Below, piece after piece: positions 34,857 through 43,985 of a stretch of DNA of 64,000 bases (positions within the stretch are counted from its first letter, which is position 1; each line of letters opens with the position of its first letter). A program made the translations under genes and the position numbers. A model generated the notes under the pieces. The model saw nothing but the letters and a program-made list of their open reading frames with translations. It was not told the DNA's origin and ran no database searches. Where the stretch lies: positions 62,001 to 126,000 of the forward strand of contig NZ_JOMI01000004.1 in assembly GCF_000711235.1 (NCBI RefSeq). The letters run 5' to 3'. Source of the stretch: Prevotella sp. 10(H). GTDB lineage: Bacteria > Bacteroidota > Bacteroidia > Bacteroidales > Dysgonomonadaceae.

Positions 34857-34950
34857 ATCGGATGTTACATCATGCAAAAAAAACCGTAAAAAAGATGAAA
34901 AAGATAAATAATTTCCTTTTAGTAAAACTCTTTGTCACATATATTTGTTA

Positions 34951-34958
34951 TATATTTG
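34951..34958 (+). promoter_or_regulatory. -7 box for purB
   Basis: TATATTTG. A second identical octamer lies just upstream at 34940-34947. TTTG at 34931-34934 is 16 bases from the downstream box, shorter than normal. Which box is used cannot be decided. Confidence 0.4.
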
Positions 34959-35029
34959 CAGTAGATTAAAGTAAATAGTGATATCGAAAGGAAACTCTAA
35001 GTAAAAAACACAAAATTTCTGGCAACGAA

Positions 35030-36373
35030 ATGACACTAACACCCTTAACCTCCATTTCACCCATAGATGGACGTTATCGTAATAAAACAGAAAAACTAGC
35101 TAATTATTTTTCAGAATATGCATTGATAAAGTATCGCGTATTAGTCGAGATAGAGTATTTTATCGCCCTTTGCGAATTGCCTCTCCCTCAGTTGAAAGAT
35201 ATAAATAAAGCTGTTTTTACCGATCTGAAAAAGATAGTAACCGATTTTTCAGAAGCGGATGCATTACGTATCAAAGACACGGAAAAAATAACAAATCATG
35301 ATGTAAAAGCGGTTGAATACTTTATCAAAGAAGAATTTGACAGGCTGGGATTAGAAGAGTATAAAGAGTTTATACACTTCGGACTTACATCGCAGGATAT
35401 AAATAATACCTCCATACCGCTTTCTCTTAAAGATGCATTGAATGATGTATATTATCCGATGCTTGAAGAACTTATAGCAAAACTTAAGGGATATGCTACC
35501 GAATGGGCTGAAATTGCCATGCTGGCAAAAACTCACGGCCAACCGGCCTCTCCTACCCGTCTTGGCAAGGAAATCATGGTATTCGTCAGCAGGCTGGAAG
35601 GACAATTAAACTTATTAAAATCAGTTCCTCTGTCGGCCAAGTTCGGTGGAGCAACAGGAAACTATAATGCACATAATGTAGCTTACCCGTCGTATGACTG
35701 GAAAGCTTTTGGCAATAAATTCGTATCGGAAAAACTGGGACTTGTCAGGGAAGAATGGACGACGCAAATATCGAACTACGACAATCTGGCGGCAGTCTTC
35801 GACGGACTGAAACGAATAGACACTATAATGATCGATCTCAACAGGGATTTCTGGCAGTATATATCGATGGAATATTTCAAACAAAAAATCAAAGAAGGTG
35901 AAATAGGCTCATCGGCAATGCCGCACAAAGTAAACCCTATCGATTTCGAAAATGCGGAAGGAAATCTGGGAATTGCTAATGCCATACTTGAACATTTATC
36001 CTCTAAGTTACCTATATCCCGTTTGCAGCGCGACCTTACGGACTCCACTGTATTACGTAATGTAGGCGTACCGATGGGACATATTGTGATAGCTATACAA
36101 AGCACGCTGAAAGGATTGGACAAATTGTTATTGAACGAGAAGGCGTTATATGATGATTTGGAAAATTGCTGGGCGGTGGTGGCGGAAGGAATCCAAACTA
36201 TTTTACGTCGCGAAGGTTATCCAAAACCTTACGAGGCTTTAAAAGCACTTACACGCACTAATTCTATGATAACAGCAGAATCTATCGCAGACTTCATAAA
36301 CGGATTAGATGTGAGTGAAACCGTGAAAAATGAACTTAGGAAAATTACGCCACATTCATACACTGGTGTATAA
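35030..36373 (+). CDS. purB: Adenylosuccinate lyase
   Basis: Cleaves SAICAR and adenylosuccinate, releasing fumarate, in purine synthesis. It has 447 residues, all-helical fumarase/aspartase superfamily. Conserved regions in order are SPIDGRY near the start, HFGLTSQDINNT (about 115), AKTHGQPASPT (about 165) with the catalytic His, and the signature GSSAMPHKVNPIDFE (about 290-304) with the catalytic Ser. The length and the N-terminal SPIDGRY are those of the E. coli-type enzyme. It is not linked to purA here. Confidence 0.95.
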   Translation: MTLTPLTSISPIDGRYRNKTEKLANYFSEYALIKYRVLVEIEYFIALCELPLPQLKDINKAVFTDLKKIVTDFSEADALRIKDTEKITNHDVKAVEYFIKEEFDRLGLEEYKEFIHFGLTSQDINNTSIPLSLKDALNDVYYPMLEELIAKLKGYATEWAEIAMLAKTHGQPASPTRLGKEIMVFVSRLEGQLNLLKSVPLSAKFGGATGNYNAHNVAYPSYDWKAFGNKFVSEKLGLVREEWTTQISNYDNLAAVFDGLKRIDTIMIDLNRDFWQYISMEYFKQKIKEGEIGSSAMPHKVNPIDFENAEGNLGIANAILEHLSSKLPISRLQRDLTDSTVLRNVGVPMGHIVIAIQSTLKGLDKLLLNEKALYDDLENCWAVVAEGIQTILRREGYPKPYEALKALTRTNSMITAESIADFINGLDVSETVKNELRKITPHSYTGV

Positions 36374-36439
36374 TACTAAATCTAACCGTGAGGTTATAAA
36401 AACAGGTATCGTATTTATTAAAAAACAAGAAGGAATAAA

Positions 36440-37756
36440 ATGATTACAGACAATGGAAATGATAGAGAAGGCCGGGATGGCTACTCATCATCAGAAAACA
36501 AAACAGGCGGGTCTGATCCCGTTAAAAAGAAACGTGCCCGTGTAGGAGATTTACGCAAACAGGCCTACGACAATAATTCGGACAGGGACAGGAATCCTTA
36601 CAAATCGGGAGGTGACAGACAACAAGGCGGTGGATATAATAACGACCGTCCTAGGCCATCTTACGACAGGAATGACGGTGGAGACCGCCGTCCTTACGGA
36701 AATAACTCATATGGAAATCAAAGCCGCCCGTCAGGTAATAGAGGGGGATACTCTGATAACAGAGGCGGAGGATACTCCAATAATAGAGGTGGAGGATATG
36801 ACAACCGCGGTGGAGGTGGATACTCCAACAACAGAGGTGGCGACAACCGTTCTTCTTATGGAAACAGAGACAACAGAGGTGGCTACGATAACCGTGGCGG
36901 TGGCGGATATGACAACCGTCGTCCTTCAGGAGGAGGTGGCTATAACAACAACCGTGGCGGTGGCGGAAGACCTTCACCCGGCGGTGGAGTAAAGAGACTG
37001 GTTAAACCGGTTAAGTACAAAGAAAATATAGATCCGAATACACCATTACGTCTGAATAAATATCTTGCAAATGCGGGTGTATGTTCACGTCGCGAAGCCG
37101 ATGCATATATAACAGCCGGCGTAGTAAAGGTTAACGGTGAGGTTGTAGATCAATTGGGAGCTAAAGTTACCCGTGGCGATCTGGTTACATTCCAGGATCA
37201 GCCGGTACGTCTGGAAAGCAAAGTATATGTTCTTCTGAATAAACCGAAAAATTGTGTGACTACCTCGGATGATCCTCAAAACCGTCTGACGGTAATGGAT
37301 CTGGTAAAGAATGCATGTCCTGAACGCATCTATCCCGTAGGACGTCTCGACAGAAATACAACAGGTGTACTCTTGCTTACCAATGATGGTGATCTGGCTT
37401 CGAAACTGATGCATCCAAAATTCAAGAAGAAAAAAATCTATCAGGTTACCCTCGACAGGGATGTAGCTATTGAAGATATGCAGACTATTGCCGATGGTGT
37501 TGAACTGGACGACGGAGAAATCCATGCAGACTCTATCGCTTATCAGGCAGAAGACATGTTGAACGTAGTAGGCATTGAAATCCACTCAGGCCGCAACCGT
37601 ATTGTACGCCGTATATTCGAAAAACTTGGCTATCAGGTAATGAAGCTCGACCGTGTATATTTTGCAGGTCTTACCAAGAAAAATATACCTCGCGGAAAAT
37701 GGCGTTACCTGTCAGAAAAAGAAGTGAATATGCTACGTATGGGAGCATTTGAATAA
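36440..37756 (+). CDS. RluB/RsuA-family pseudouridine synthase with Gly-Arg-Asn-rich N-terminus
   Basis: A 438-residue enzyme that isomerises a uridine in ribosomal RNA, most likely 23S (RluB type). Residues about 35-185 are low complexity: repeats of GGYDNRGG, GGYSNNRGG and similar, giving an RGG-like disordered, RNA-binding region. The S4 RNA-binding domain follows (LRLNKYLANAGVCSRREAD, about 203-222), then the catalytic domain with VLLNKPK and the active-site Asp in GRLDRNTTG (near 302). Other signature segments, KKIYQVTLD and GRNRIVRRIFE, are present. The repeats are coding and in frame throughout, not a CRISPR or tandem non-coding array. A strong terminator follows. Confidence 0.88.
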   Translation: MITDNGNDREGRDGYSSSENKTGGSDPVKKKRARVGDLRKQAYDNNSDRDRNPYKSGGDRQQGGGYNNDRPRPSYDRNDGGDRRPYGNNSYGNQSRPSGNRGGYSDNRGGGYSNNRGGGYDNRGGGGYSNNRGGDNRSSYGNRDNRGGYDNRGGGGYDNRRPSGGGGYNNNRGGGGRPSPGGGVKRLVKPVKYKENIDPNTPLRLNKYLANAGVCSRREADAYITAGVVKVNGEVVDQLGAKVTRGDLVTFQDQPVRLESKVYVLLNKPKNCVTTSDDPQNRLTVMDLVKNACPERIYPVGRLDRNTTGVLLLTNDGDLASKLMHPKFKKKKIYQVTLDRDVAIEDMQTIADGVELDDGEIHADSIAYQAEDMLNVVGIEIHSGRNRIVRRIFEKLGYQVMKLDRVYFAGLTKKNIPRGKWRYLSEKEVNMLRMGAFE

Positions 37757-37784
37757 AAAAGTCATTACACATCTTATTATATAG

Positions 37785-37813
37785 AAAGCGCGGGATTAGT
37801 CCTGCGCTTTTTT
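37785..37813 (+). terminator. Intrinsic terminator after the pseudouridine synthase
   Basis: AAAGCGCGGG (37785-37794) pairs with CCTGCGCTTT (37801-37810) around a 6-base loop and runs into six T. Confidence 0.9.
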
Positions 37814-37932
37814 GTGCATCTTATTCTGATAAATTTATCTATATGCTATAAGAAGAAATTGTATTTATCAAATTTTGCCCGTATAACTAAAAAGTAAAAG
37901 AATGAATGTTAGCTGAAAAGATTCACTTTTAT

Positions 37933-37940
37933 TATCTTTG
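37933..37940 (+). promoter_or_regulatory. -7 box for asnS
   Basis: TATCTTTG, 31 bases before the ATG at 37972. No TTTG lies at -33. Confidence 0.45.
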
Positions 37941-37971
37941 TGCACTTAAAAACAGATAAATATAGTTCAAC

Positions 37972-39369
37972 ATGGAAAGTATTCGCAGAACAAAAATTGT
38001 AGATGTATTTAAAGAACCAAAATTCGGTTCTACAGTAGATGTTAAAGGCTGGGTTCGAACCATCCGTGGTAATAAATACGTAAACTTTATCCATCTCAAT
38101 GACGGATCTACAATTCATAATCTGCAGATTGTAGCCGATGTTCAGAAATTCGGGGAAGAATTCTTCAAGCCCATTACTACAGGTGCTTGCATCCATGTAA
38201 TAGGTAAACTGGTAGAATCGCAGGGAAAAGGACAAAGTGCCGAAATTCAGGCCGATACGATAGAGATATACGGAACAGCAGACCCTGAAACATATCCTTT
38301 GCAGAAGAAAGGACATTCTCTCGAATTCTTAAGGGAAATTGCATATCTGCGTCCGCGTACCAATACATTCGGTGCAATATTCCGTATCCGTCACCACATG
38401 GCATATGCTATACATAAGTACTTTAACGATCATGGATTCTTTTATTTCCATACGCCTATCATTACAGCTTCCGACGCAGAAGGAGCTGGCTCGATGTTTC
38501 AGGTAACAACTATGGATTTCAATAATGTACCTCACACTGAGAGTGGAGAAGTAGATTATAAAGAAGATTTTTTCGGACGTCAGACAAACCTAACCGTATC
38601 AGGCCAGCTAGAAGGTGAACTCGGAGCTATGGCTCTGGGTGCTATTTATACATTCGGCCCTACGTTCCGTGCCGAAAACTCTAATACACCACGCCACCTT
38701 GCCGAATTCTGGATGATAGAACCGGAAGTTGCTTTCTACGATATCCACGATAATATGGATTTGGCTGAGGACTTCCTTAAATATCTTATCCGCTATGCTC
38801 TCGAACATTGCAAGGATGATATTGCATTCCTGAGCGAAATGTTTGATAAGGAGCTTATCGAACGTTTAAACTTCGTAATAGCTAATGACTTTATCCGTCT
38901 GACCTATACCGAAGCAGTAGAGATATTGGAAAAGAGCGGGCACAAATTTGAATTCCCTGTCTACTGGGGAGCCGACCTGCAATCGGAGCATGAACGCTAT
39001 CTTGTAGAAAAACATTTTAAACGTCCGGTTATTCTTACCGATTATCCGAAAGAAATAAAGTCGTTCTATATGAAGCAGAATGAGGATGGAAAAACAGTGC
39101 GAGGTATGGATGTGCTTTTCCCTAAGATCGGAGAAATTATCGGTGGTTCGGAACGCGAATCCGACTATGACAAACTTCTGCAGCGTACTAAAGAAATGAA
39201 TATGAATACCGAGCCTATTTGGTGGTATATGGAAACCCGTAAGTTCGGAACAGCTCCTCATGCAGGATTCGGACTCGGATTTGCACGACTTATCCTCTTT
39301 ATTACCGGTATGACGAATATAAGGGATGTTGTTCCATTTCCACGGACTCCTAATAATGCAGAATTTTGA
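37972..39369 (+). CDS. asnS: Asparaginyl-tRNA synthetase
   Basis: Class II aminoacyl-tRNA synthetase charging tRNA-Asn. It has 465 residues. An N-terminal OB-fold anticodon-binding domain (about 18-105, [13 protein letters not shown]) is followed by the class II core, with motif 2 near [22 protein letters not shown] (quoted in part) and motif 3 at [12 protein letters not shown]. Asn-specific blocks such as the terminal [14 protein letters not shown] support AsnRS over AspRS. Because a dedicated AsnRS is present, an indirect Asp-to-Asn tRNA pathway is not required. It is monocistronic, ending in a bidirectional terminator. Confidence 0.96.
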   Translation: MESIRRTKIVDVFKEPKFGSTVDVKGWVRTIRGNKYVNFIHLNDGSTIHNLQIVADVQKFGEEFFKPITTGACIHVIGKLVESQGKGQSAEIQADTIEIYGTADPETYPLQKKGHSLEFLREIAYLRPRTNTFGAIFRIRHHMAYAIHKYFNDHGFFYFHTPIITASDAEGAGSMFQVTTMDFNNVPHTESGEVDYKEDFFGRQTNLTVSGQLEGELGAMALGAIYTFGPTFRAENSNTPRHLAEFWMIEPEVAFYDIHDNMDLAEDFLKYLIRYALEHCKDDIAFLSEMFDKELIERLNFVIANDFIRLTYTEAVEILEKSGHKFEFPVYWGADLQSEHERYLVEKHFKRPVILTDYPKEIKSFYMKQNEDGKTVRGMDVLFPKIGEIIGGSERESDYDKLLQRTKEMNMNTEPIWWYMETRKFGTAPHAGFGLGFARLILFITGMTNIRDVVPFPRTPNNAEF

Positions 39370-39391
39370 TATTCGCTCTATATATTATGAA

Positions 39392-39419
39392 AAAGCAGCA
39401 AACATGGGTTTGCTGCTTT
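39392..39419. terminator. Bidirectional terminator between asnS and the glycan cluster
   Basis: AAAGCAGCAAAC (39392-39403) and GTTTGCTGCTTT (39408-39419), a perfect 12-bp stem with an ATGG loop and T-rich sequence on both sides. It ends asnS on the plus strand and the glycan operon on the minus strand. Confidence 0.9.
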
Positions 39420-39425
39420 CTTATT

Positions 39426-41090
39426 TTATAACACTTCGTACAGGTATATAGTCCAGTGTGAGTCTTTATACCCGTCAAATACTTTAAGGAGTCGTAGTCG
39501 GGGATTATTGCCCTCATTTATATTGACTGCCGATAGGATATACTCTCCTCCCATCTCTTTCAGAACATCATAGTTGTAGTCGAGATGTTGTATTTCAGGC
39601 AGGTTATTATCATATGAGAAGTCATTTGCTCCGCACTCCGATGAATAGGCATAGCATCGCGAGCCCCATATATCGAAGAAGACATCTCTAGTCTTAACCA
39701 ATTCTTTCTCTATTATCTTTCTGAACTGATGCTTATAGGATAAGGGGTAACTAGTTGAAAAACCATCGACTGTATAAAATCCGTTATATTGAGAGATAGC
39801 AGGATGCAGCCATATACTTATCACCCTGTAGGTAGAAGGCTCCTTTCCTATATAAGATTTTATATCTTGAAATTGTTCCTCTGCATAGAATTCTCCGTAT
39901 GACGGCAACTCACGATATTTAAAATAGGGCTGCTCGCTGATAACATAACAGAACTGGAACAGCAATATTATAGAGACAATGTGTTTGCCCCATTTAATCT
40001 CATTGTATATATAATATAAGGCCATGCACAATAAGATAGCCCAGCAAACAGGATGAAGCCAAAAGAATCTTTTGAGATCTAAAGGGAGTATTTTCCCTAG
40101 TTCTGATACGAGTCCTACTGTTTTATTCCAATCATAGAAGCCATAGAATAATGATGTTAATACCAAAAACAGCAGAATAGAACAATATAGTTTATTGACT
40201 TTCCTATTCTTTATCATTAATAATAAAATAAATAGAATAGGTATCAGCATGTATTTCTGTAAACTGATTGCATGACCGTATGCATCACCGTCAACGAATA
40301 ATGAAAGTGCATCTTTTGCCACTTGTCTGAGCCCTACTCCATAAAACTGAAATTCTACACGATGAGAAACATAATCGGAATCATATAAAAAGGAATAGAA
40401 TAGAGGCAAATGACTTATGATATACATTCCGCAAAGGAAAACCATTGACAAAAAGAAATATAGATTGAATCTCTTCTTTCTCGCCCAGTCCGTTAAAAAC
40501 AAGCAGCCGATTATCAATAGGACGAAGAAGCCTGTAGTTACAGCAGAAGAGTAAAAGGCATAGACAAACAGCATGAGCCAGTTATACCAAGATATATTCC
40601 CCTTCCTTATATTAAGAAAAGCAAGTACAACCATAGGAATACCCGCCACTGAAGCTGAGAAAGACCAGAAAGGCAAGAGGCCAAATAGGACAGCTACAGC
40701 TAATGCAATGTTCGATGATGATCCGTCAGTTAATAAATACTTACGTATAAGGAAGTACATTCCCAAGAAACCGATCAGTGCTATCAGATATTTACTAAAA
40801 ACATAACCCCAAAACGATCCGAGTAGTTGAAACCAGACAAGGCTGATATCATATGTTCCGTAAACAGAAGCATGAGGTATGCCGTCCATTATCTGACCGA
40901 CTGTTTCCCCCGGTGGGAGAAATAATCCTCCTTCATCGAGTACCATCTTAGCCCATACTACATTCGAATCAAGATTATCAAATATAGGAGTATGTATACC
41001 TTCCCCCTCAATTACATAAGGAAGAAAGATTATGGTAATAATAGCAATTCCACAATACATACCATATTTATCAAATAGACTTGATAGCAT
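39426..41090 (-). CDS. Polytopic membrane protein, DUF6044-like, copy 2
   Basis: A 554-residue protein with about ten to twelve hydrophobic segments between residues 10 and 380, then a soluble C-terminal domain of about 150 residues (from YREL to the end). Conserved features include the first periplasmic loop HTPIFDNLDSNVVW, with acidic residues placed as in GT-C glycosyltransferases. The C-terminal domain contains YRVISIWLHPAISQYNGFYT and LDYNYDVLKEMGGEYILSA. It is closely similar along its whole length to the next upstream gene. I recall the DUF6044 (YkoS-like) family for such proteins; the function is unknown. Its position in the cluster suggests a role in transferring or moving a lipid-linked sugar. 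Confidence 0.65.
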   Translation of the reverse strand: MLSSLFDKYGMYCGIAIITIIFLPYVIEGEGIHTPIFDNLDSNVVWAKMVLDEGGLFLPPGETVGQIMDGIPHASVYGTYDISLVWFQLLGSFWGYVFSKYLIALIGFLGMYFLIRKYLLTDGSSSNIALAVAVLFGLLPFWSFSASVAGIPMVVLAFLNIRKGNISWYNWLMLFVYAFYSSAVTTGFFVLLIIGCLFLTDWARKKRFNLYFFLSMVFLCGMYIISHLPLFYSFLYDSDYVSHRVEFQFYGVGLRQVAKDALSLFVDGDAYGHAISLQKYMLIPILFILLLMIKNRKVNKLYCSILLFLVLTSLFYGFYDWNKTVGLVSELGKILPLDLKRFFWLHPVCWAILLCMALYYIYNEIKWGKHIVSIILLFQFCYVISEQPYFKYRELPSYGEFYAEEQFQDIKSYIGKEPSTYRVISIWLHPAISQYNGFYTVDGFSTSYPLSYKHQFRKIIEKELVKTRDVFFDIWGSRCYAYSSECGANDFSYDNNLPEIQHLDYNYDVLKEMGGEYILSAVNINEGNNPRLRLLKVFDGYKDSHWTIYLYEVL

Positions 41091-41098
41091 ATAATCTC

Positions 41099-42784
41099 TT
41101 AATTCACTTTATATAAATATATATCCCATTGAGAATCGGCATAGTTGTCAAATACTTTTAGTAGTTGCAGACGTGGATTATTATCTTCATTTATTTCTAT
41201 GGCAGACAGGATATATTCTCCTCCCATCTCTTTCAGGACATCATAGTTATAATCGAGATGATTGACCTTTGGGACATCATTTACATAGTAAAGGACTCTT
41301 GAACCAGCGCCACCTTCATTTGTATAAGCATAGCATTGTGAGCCCCACCAATCAAAAATATTTTTCTCCTCTACTAGCACTTTCTCTATGATTTTCCTGA
41401 ATTGATGTTTATAGGATAATGGATAGTTAGCCGAAAAACCATCAAGTGTATAAAATCCGTTATACTGAGATATTGCAGGATGCAGCCGTATATTTATTAC
41501 TCTGTAGGTCGAAGGCTCTTTTCCTATATATGACTTAATATCATTAAATTGTTGTTCTGCATAAAATGATTTGTAAGATGAGTTATCTTTATTATCCATA
41601 TAAGGTTGCTCACTAACAACATAAACCAACTGAAACAGTAGAATTACATATGCTACATATCTTCCCCATTTAAATCTGTTATAGATATGGCACATAGCCA
41701 TAAAGAATAATATTGCCCAACATACAGGATGTAGCCAAAAGAACCGCCTAAAGTCCATTGGTATTACCTGTACTATCTTTTGTAGTAGCGGAGTCAATCT
41801 ATACCAATCATATAAGCCATAGAAAATTGAAGTTAGTATGACAAATACAAAAACTGATATGTATAACCTGTTTATTTTTCTATCCTTCATCATTATTGCT
41901 AATACAAATATGATAGGAAGAATCATATATTTATGTAAGCTAACGGCATGCCCGTATGTATCACCGTTTATAAAAATATATTGAATATTCCGCAGAATAT
42001 TTCTTATAGGCTCTTCATAAGAATGGAATTCTGTACGGTGTGATACAAAATCCGAACTAAAGAAAAAAGAATAGAATAACGGAAGATGGCTTAGAATATA
42101 CATAGTGCTGAGAAATGCCATTGACAAAAAAAAAGGAATATTAAATTTCTTCTTTTTTATCCAATCTATTACAAAAAGGATAAACATTAAAAGCAGTACG
42201 AAAAAGCCGGCAGTTATTAACGAGGAATAAAATGCATACAGAAGCAATATTGCCCAATTATACCAGTTTTTCTCACCCTGTCTTATATTTAAAAATACCA
42301 GTATAGTCATAGGTATCCCCGATACAGAAGCGCTGAACGACCAAAAAGGTAATAAACCGTAAAAAACAGAAACTCCCAAAACAATATAAGAAGGACAATT
42401 CGGAGACAAGAAATATTTTTTTAGGAGATAATACATCCCCAGAAAACCGATCAAAGCTATGAGGTATTTATTAATAACATAGCCCCAGAACATCCCTAAA
42501 AGCTGAAACCATATAAGGCAAATATCATAAGTTCCATATACAGAGGCATGAGGTAAACCATTCATTATCTGGTAAACTATTTGCCCCGGCGGAAGTAATA
42601 TTCCTCCCTGATCGAGAACCATTTTAGCCCAGACAACATTAGAATCAAGATTATCAAATACAGGAACATATATATTTTCGCCTTCTATCAGATAGGGCAT
42701 AAAACACAGTGTTATGATAAAGATTCCTAAACATAGTTGAAATCTCACATTAGTAAATAATAAAAGCCAACGTGATTCTTTCAT
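41099..42784 (-). CDS. Polytopic membrane protein, DUF6044-like, copy 1
   Basis: A 561-residue paralogue of the downstream gene with the same layout: about ten to twelve membrane segments, the loop VPVFDNLDSNVVW near residue 40, and a soluble C-terminal domain with YRVINIRLHPAISQYNGFYT. The two copies are most alike in the N-terminal 150 residues and in the C-terminal domain, and differ in the loops between. Eight bases separate the genes and one base separates this gene from the aminotransferase upstream, so all are one transcript. The C-terminal domain may recognise the acceptor. No catalytic assignment can be made from sequence alone. Confidence 0.65.
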   Translation of the reverse strand: MKESRWLLLFTNVRFQLCLGIFIITLCFMPYLIEGENIYVPVFDNLDSNVVWAKMVLDQGGILLPPGQIVYQIMNGLPHASVYGTYDICLIWFQLLGMFWGYVINKYLIALIGFLGMYYLLKKYFLSPNCPSYIVLGVSVFYGLLPFWSFSASVSGIPMTILVFLNIRQGEKNWYNWAILLLYAFYSSLITAGFFVLLLMFILFVIDWIKKKKFNIPFFLSMAFLSTMYILSHLPLFYSFFFSSDFVSHRTEFHSYEEPIRNILRNIQYIFINGDTYGHAVSLHKYMILPIIFVLAIMMKDRKINRLYISVFVFVILTSIFYGLYDWYRLTPLLQKIVQVIPMDFRRFFWLHPVCWAILFFMAMCHIYNRFKWGRYVAYVILLFQLVYVVSEQPYMDNKDNSSYKSFYAEQQFNDIKSYIGKEPSTYRVINIRLHPAISQYNGFYTLDGFSANYPLSYKHQFRKIIEKVLVEEKNIFDWWGSQCYAYTNEGGAGSRVLYYVNDVPKVNHLDYNYDVLKEMGGEYILSAIEINEDNNPRLQLLKVFDNYADSQWDIYLYKVN

Positions 42785-42785
42785 A

Positions 42786-43922
42786 TTAAACAGATCCCTT
42801 TATTTCTCTTATTATAAGACAAATATCTTCTTCCGTCAGATCATAATATAAAGGTAGTCGTACTAAAGTATCAGCATATCTGTCACATTGTGCCAGTGTC
42901 CGTCCATCATGTTTATCTTTATAAAACGGACTGGTATGTAAACTTAAATAATGAAATACACTCAGGATATTTTTCGATTTGAGGTGTGCTATGATAGATG
43001 ATCTTTGCTCCAGGCTCTCACAAACCAGATAAAACATATGTGCATTATTCGTTGCGTATTCGGGTATAGAAGGTAATTTAATATTATTCTCCCGGGCAAA
43101 ATCTTTTAATCCTTCATTATATTTTGTCCATATCTCCAGTCTTTTCTTCTGTATATCCTCCAGATTTTCCAGTTGTGCCCATAAAAAAGCAGCTATTACC
43201 TCAGACGGCAGAAAAGAGCTGCCAACATCTACCCAGCCATATTTATCAGTTTCTCCCCTGAAAAAAGCCGATCGATTAGTTCCTTTTTCCCAAATAATTT
43301 CAGCTCTTTCTTCAAACTTATTATCATTAATAACAAGCATTCCTCCTTCTCCCGAAATAATGTTCTTCGTTTCATGGAAAGAGAAAGCAGCTAAATGTCC
43401 TATAGATCCAAGTACTCTTTTTATACCATCGCTGCCTGTGTAATAATTCTCGATAGCTTGTGCCGCATCTTCAATTACATACAAATTATACTTATCCGCC
43501 AGATGCATGATCCTGTCCATATCACATGCAAAACCTGCATAATGGACAGAAACTATCGCTTTGGTTTTGGATGTAATTAAAGATTCGATCTTTTCTGTAT
43601 CTATATTAGGATGATCGGTCATAGAATCACAGAATACAATTTTGGCTCCTCTCAATACAAATGCGTTTGCTGTACTTACAAATGTATATGATGGCATTAT
43701 AATTTCATCACCCGGCTGTGTATCTATAAGTATTGCAGCCATCTCCAGAGCATCGGTACAGGATGTGGTGAGAAGACATTTATTAAAACCGTATCGGTCT
43801 TCAAAAAATGTATGGCATTTTTTGGTAAATATCCCATTTCCGGAAATCTTTCCTGAAAATACAGCCTGATACATGTAATGGGCTTCTTTGCCTGTAAGAT
43901 ATGGTTTATTAAATGGAATCAT
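42786..43922 (-). CDS. rffA: dTDP-4-amino-4,6-dideoxygalactose transaminase
   Basis: PLP enzyme (RffA/WecE type) converting dTDP-4-keto-6-deoxyglucose and glutamate to dTDP-Fuc4N. It has 378 residues. Recognisable blocks are FNKPYLTGKE at the start, MPSYTFVSTANAF (about 76-88), HYAGFACDMD (about 125), the PLP-binding IEDAAQAI (about 148-155) and the Schiff-base Lys in FSFHETKNIISGEGG (about 178-192). WVDVGSSFLPSE near 225 is also typical. HYAG and FHETKN separate the WecE subgroup from other DegT enzymes. In enterobacteria WecE feeds enterobacterial common antigen; no other wec gene is here, but a formyltransferase is, pointing to a formylated Fuc4N. Confidence 0.88.
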   Translation of the reverse strand: MIPFNKPYLTGKEAHYMYQAVFSGKISGNGIFTKKCHTFFEDRYGFNKCLLTTSCTDALEMAAILIDTQPGDEIIMPSYTFVSTANAFVLRGAKIVFCDSMTDHPNIDTEKIESLITSKTKAIVSVHYAGFACDMDRIMHLADKYNLYVIEDAAQAIENYYTGSDGIKRVLGSIGHLAAFSFHETKNIISGEGGMLVINDNKFEERAEIIWEKGTNRSAFFRGETDKYGWVDVGSSFLPSEVIAAFLWAQLENLEDIQKKRLEIWTKYNEGLKDFARENNIKLPSIPEYATNNAHMFYLVCESLEQRSSIIAHLKSKNILSVFHYLSLHTSPFYKDKHDGRTLAQCDRYADTLVRLPLYYDLTEEDICLIIREIKGSV

Positions 43923-43985
43923 AATAATTATATGTTTTGTAAATTATTAGTTTCATAAAGATAAGGACAATGAATGAAAATAAGA

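Noticed and set aside
36612-36992. Overlapping frames and CRISPR-like repeats in the pseudouridine synthase gene
   Set aside because: The repetition comes from the Gly/Arg/Asn codons of the real protein. Repeats are short and irregular with no spacers.
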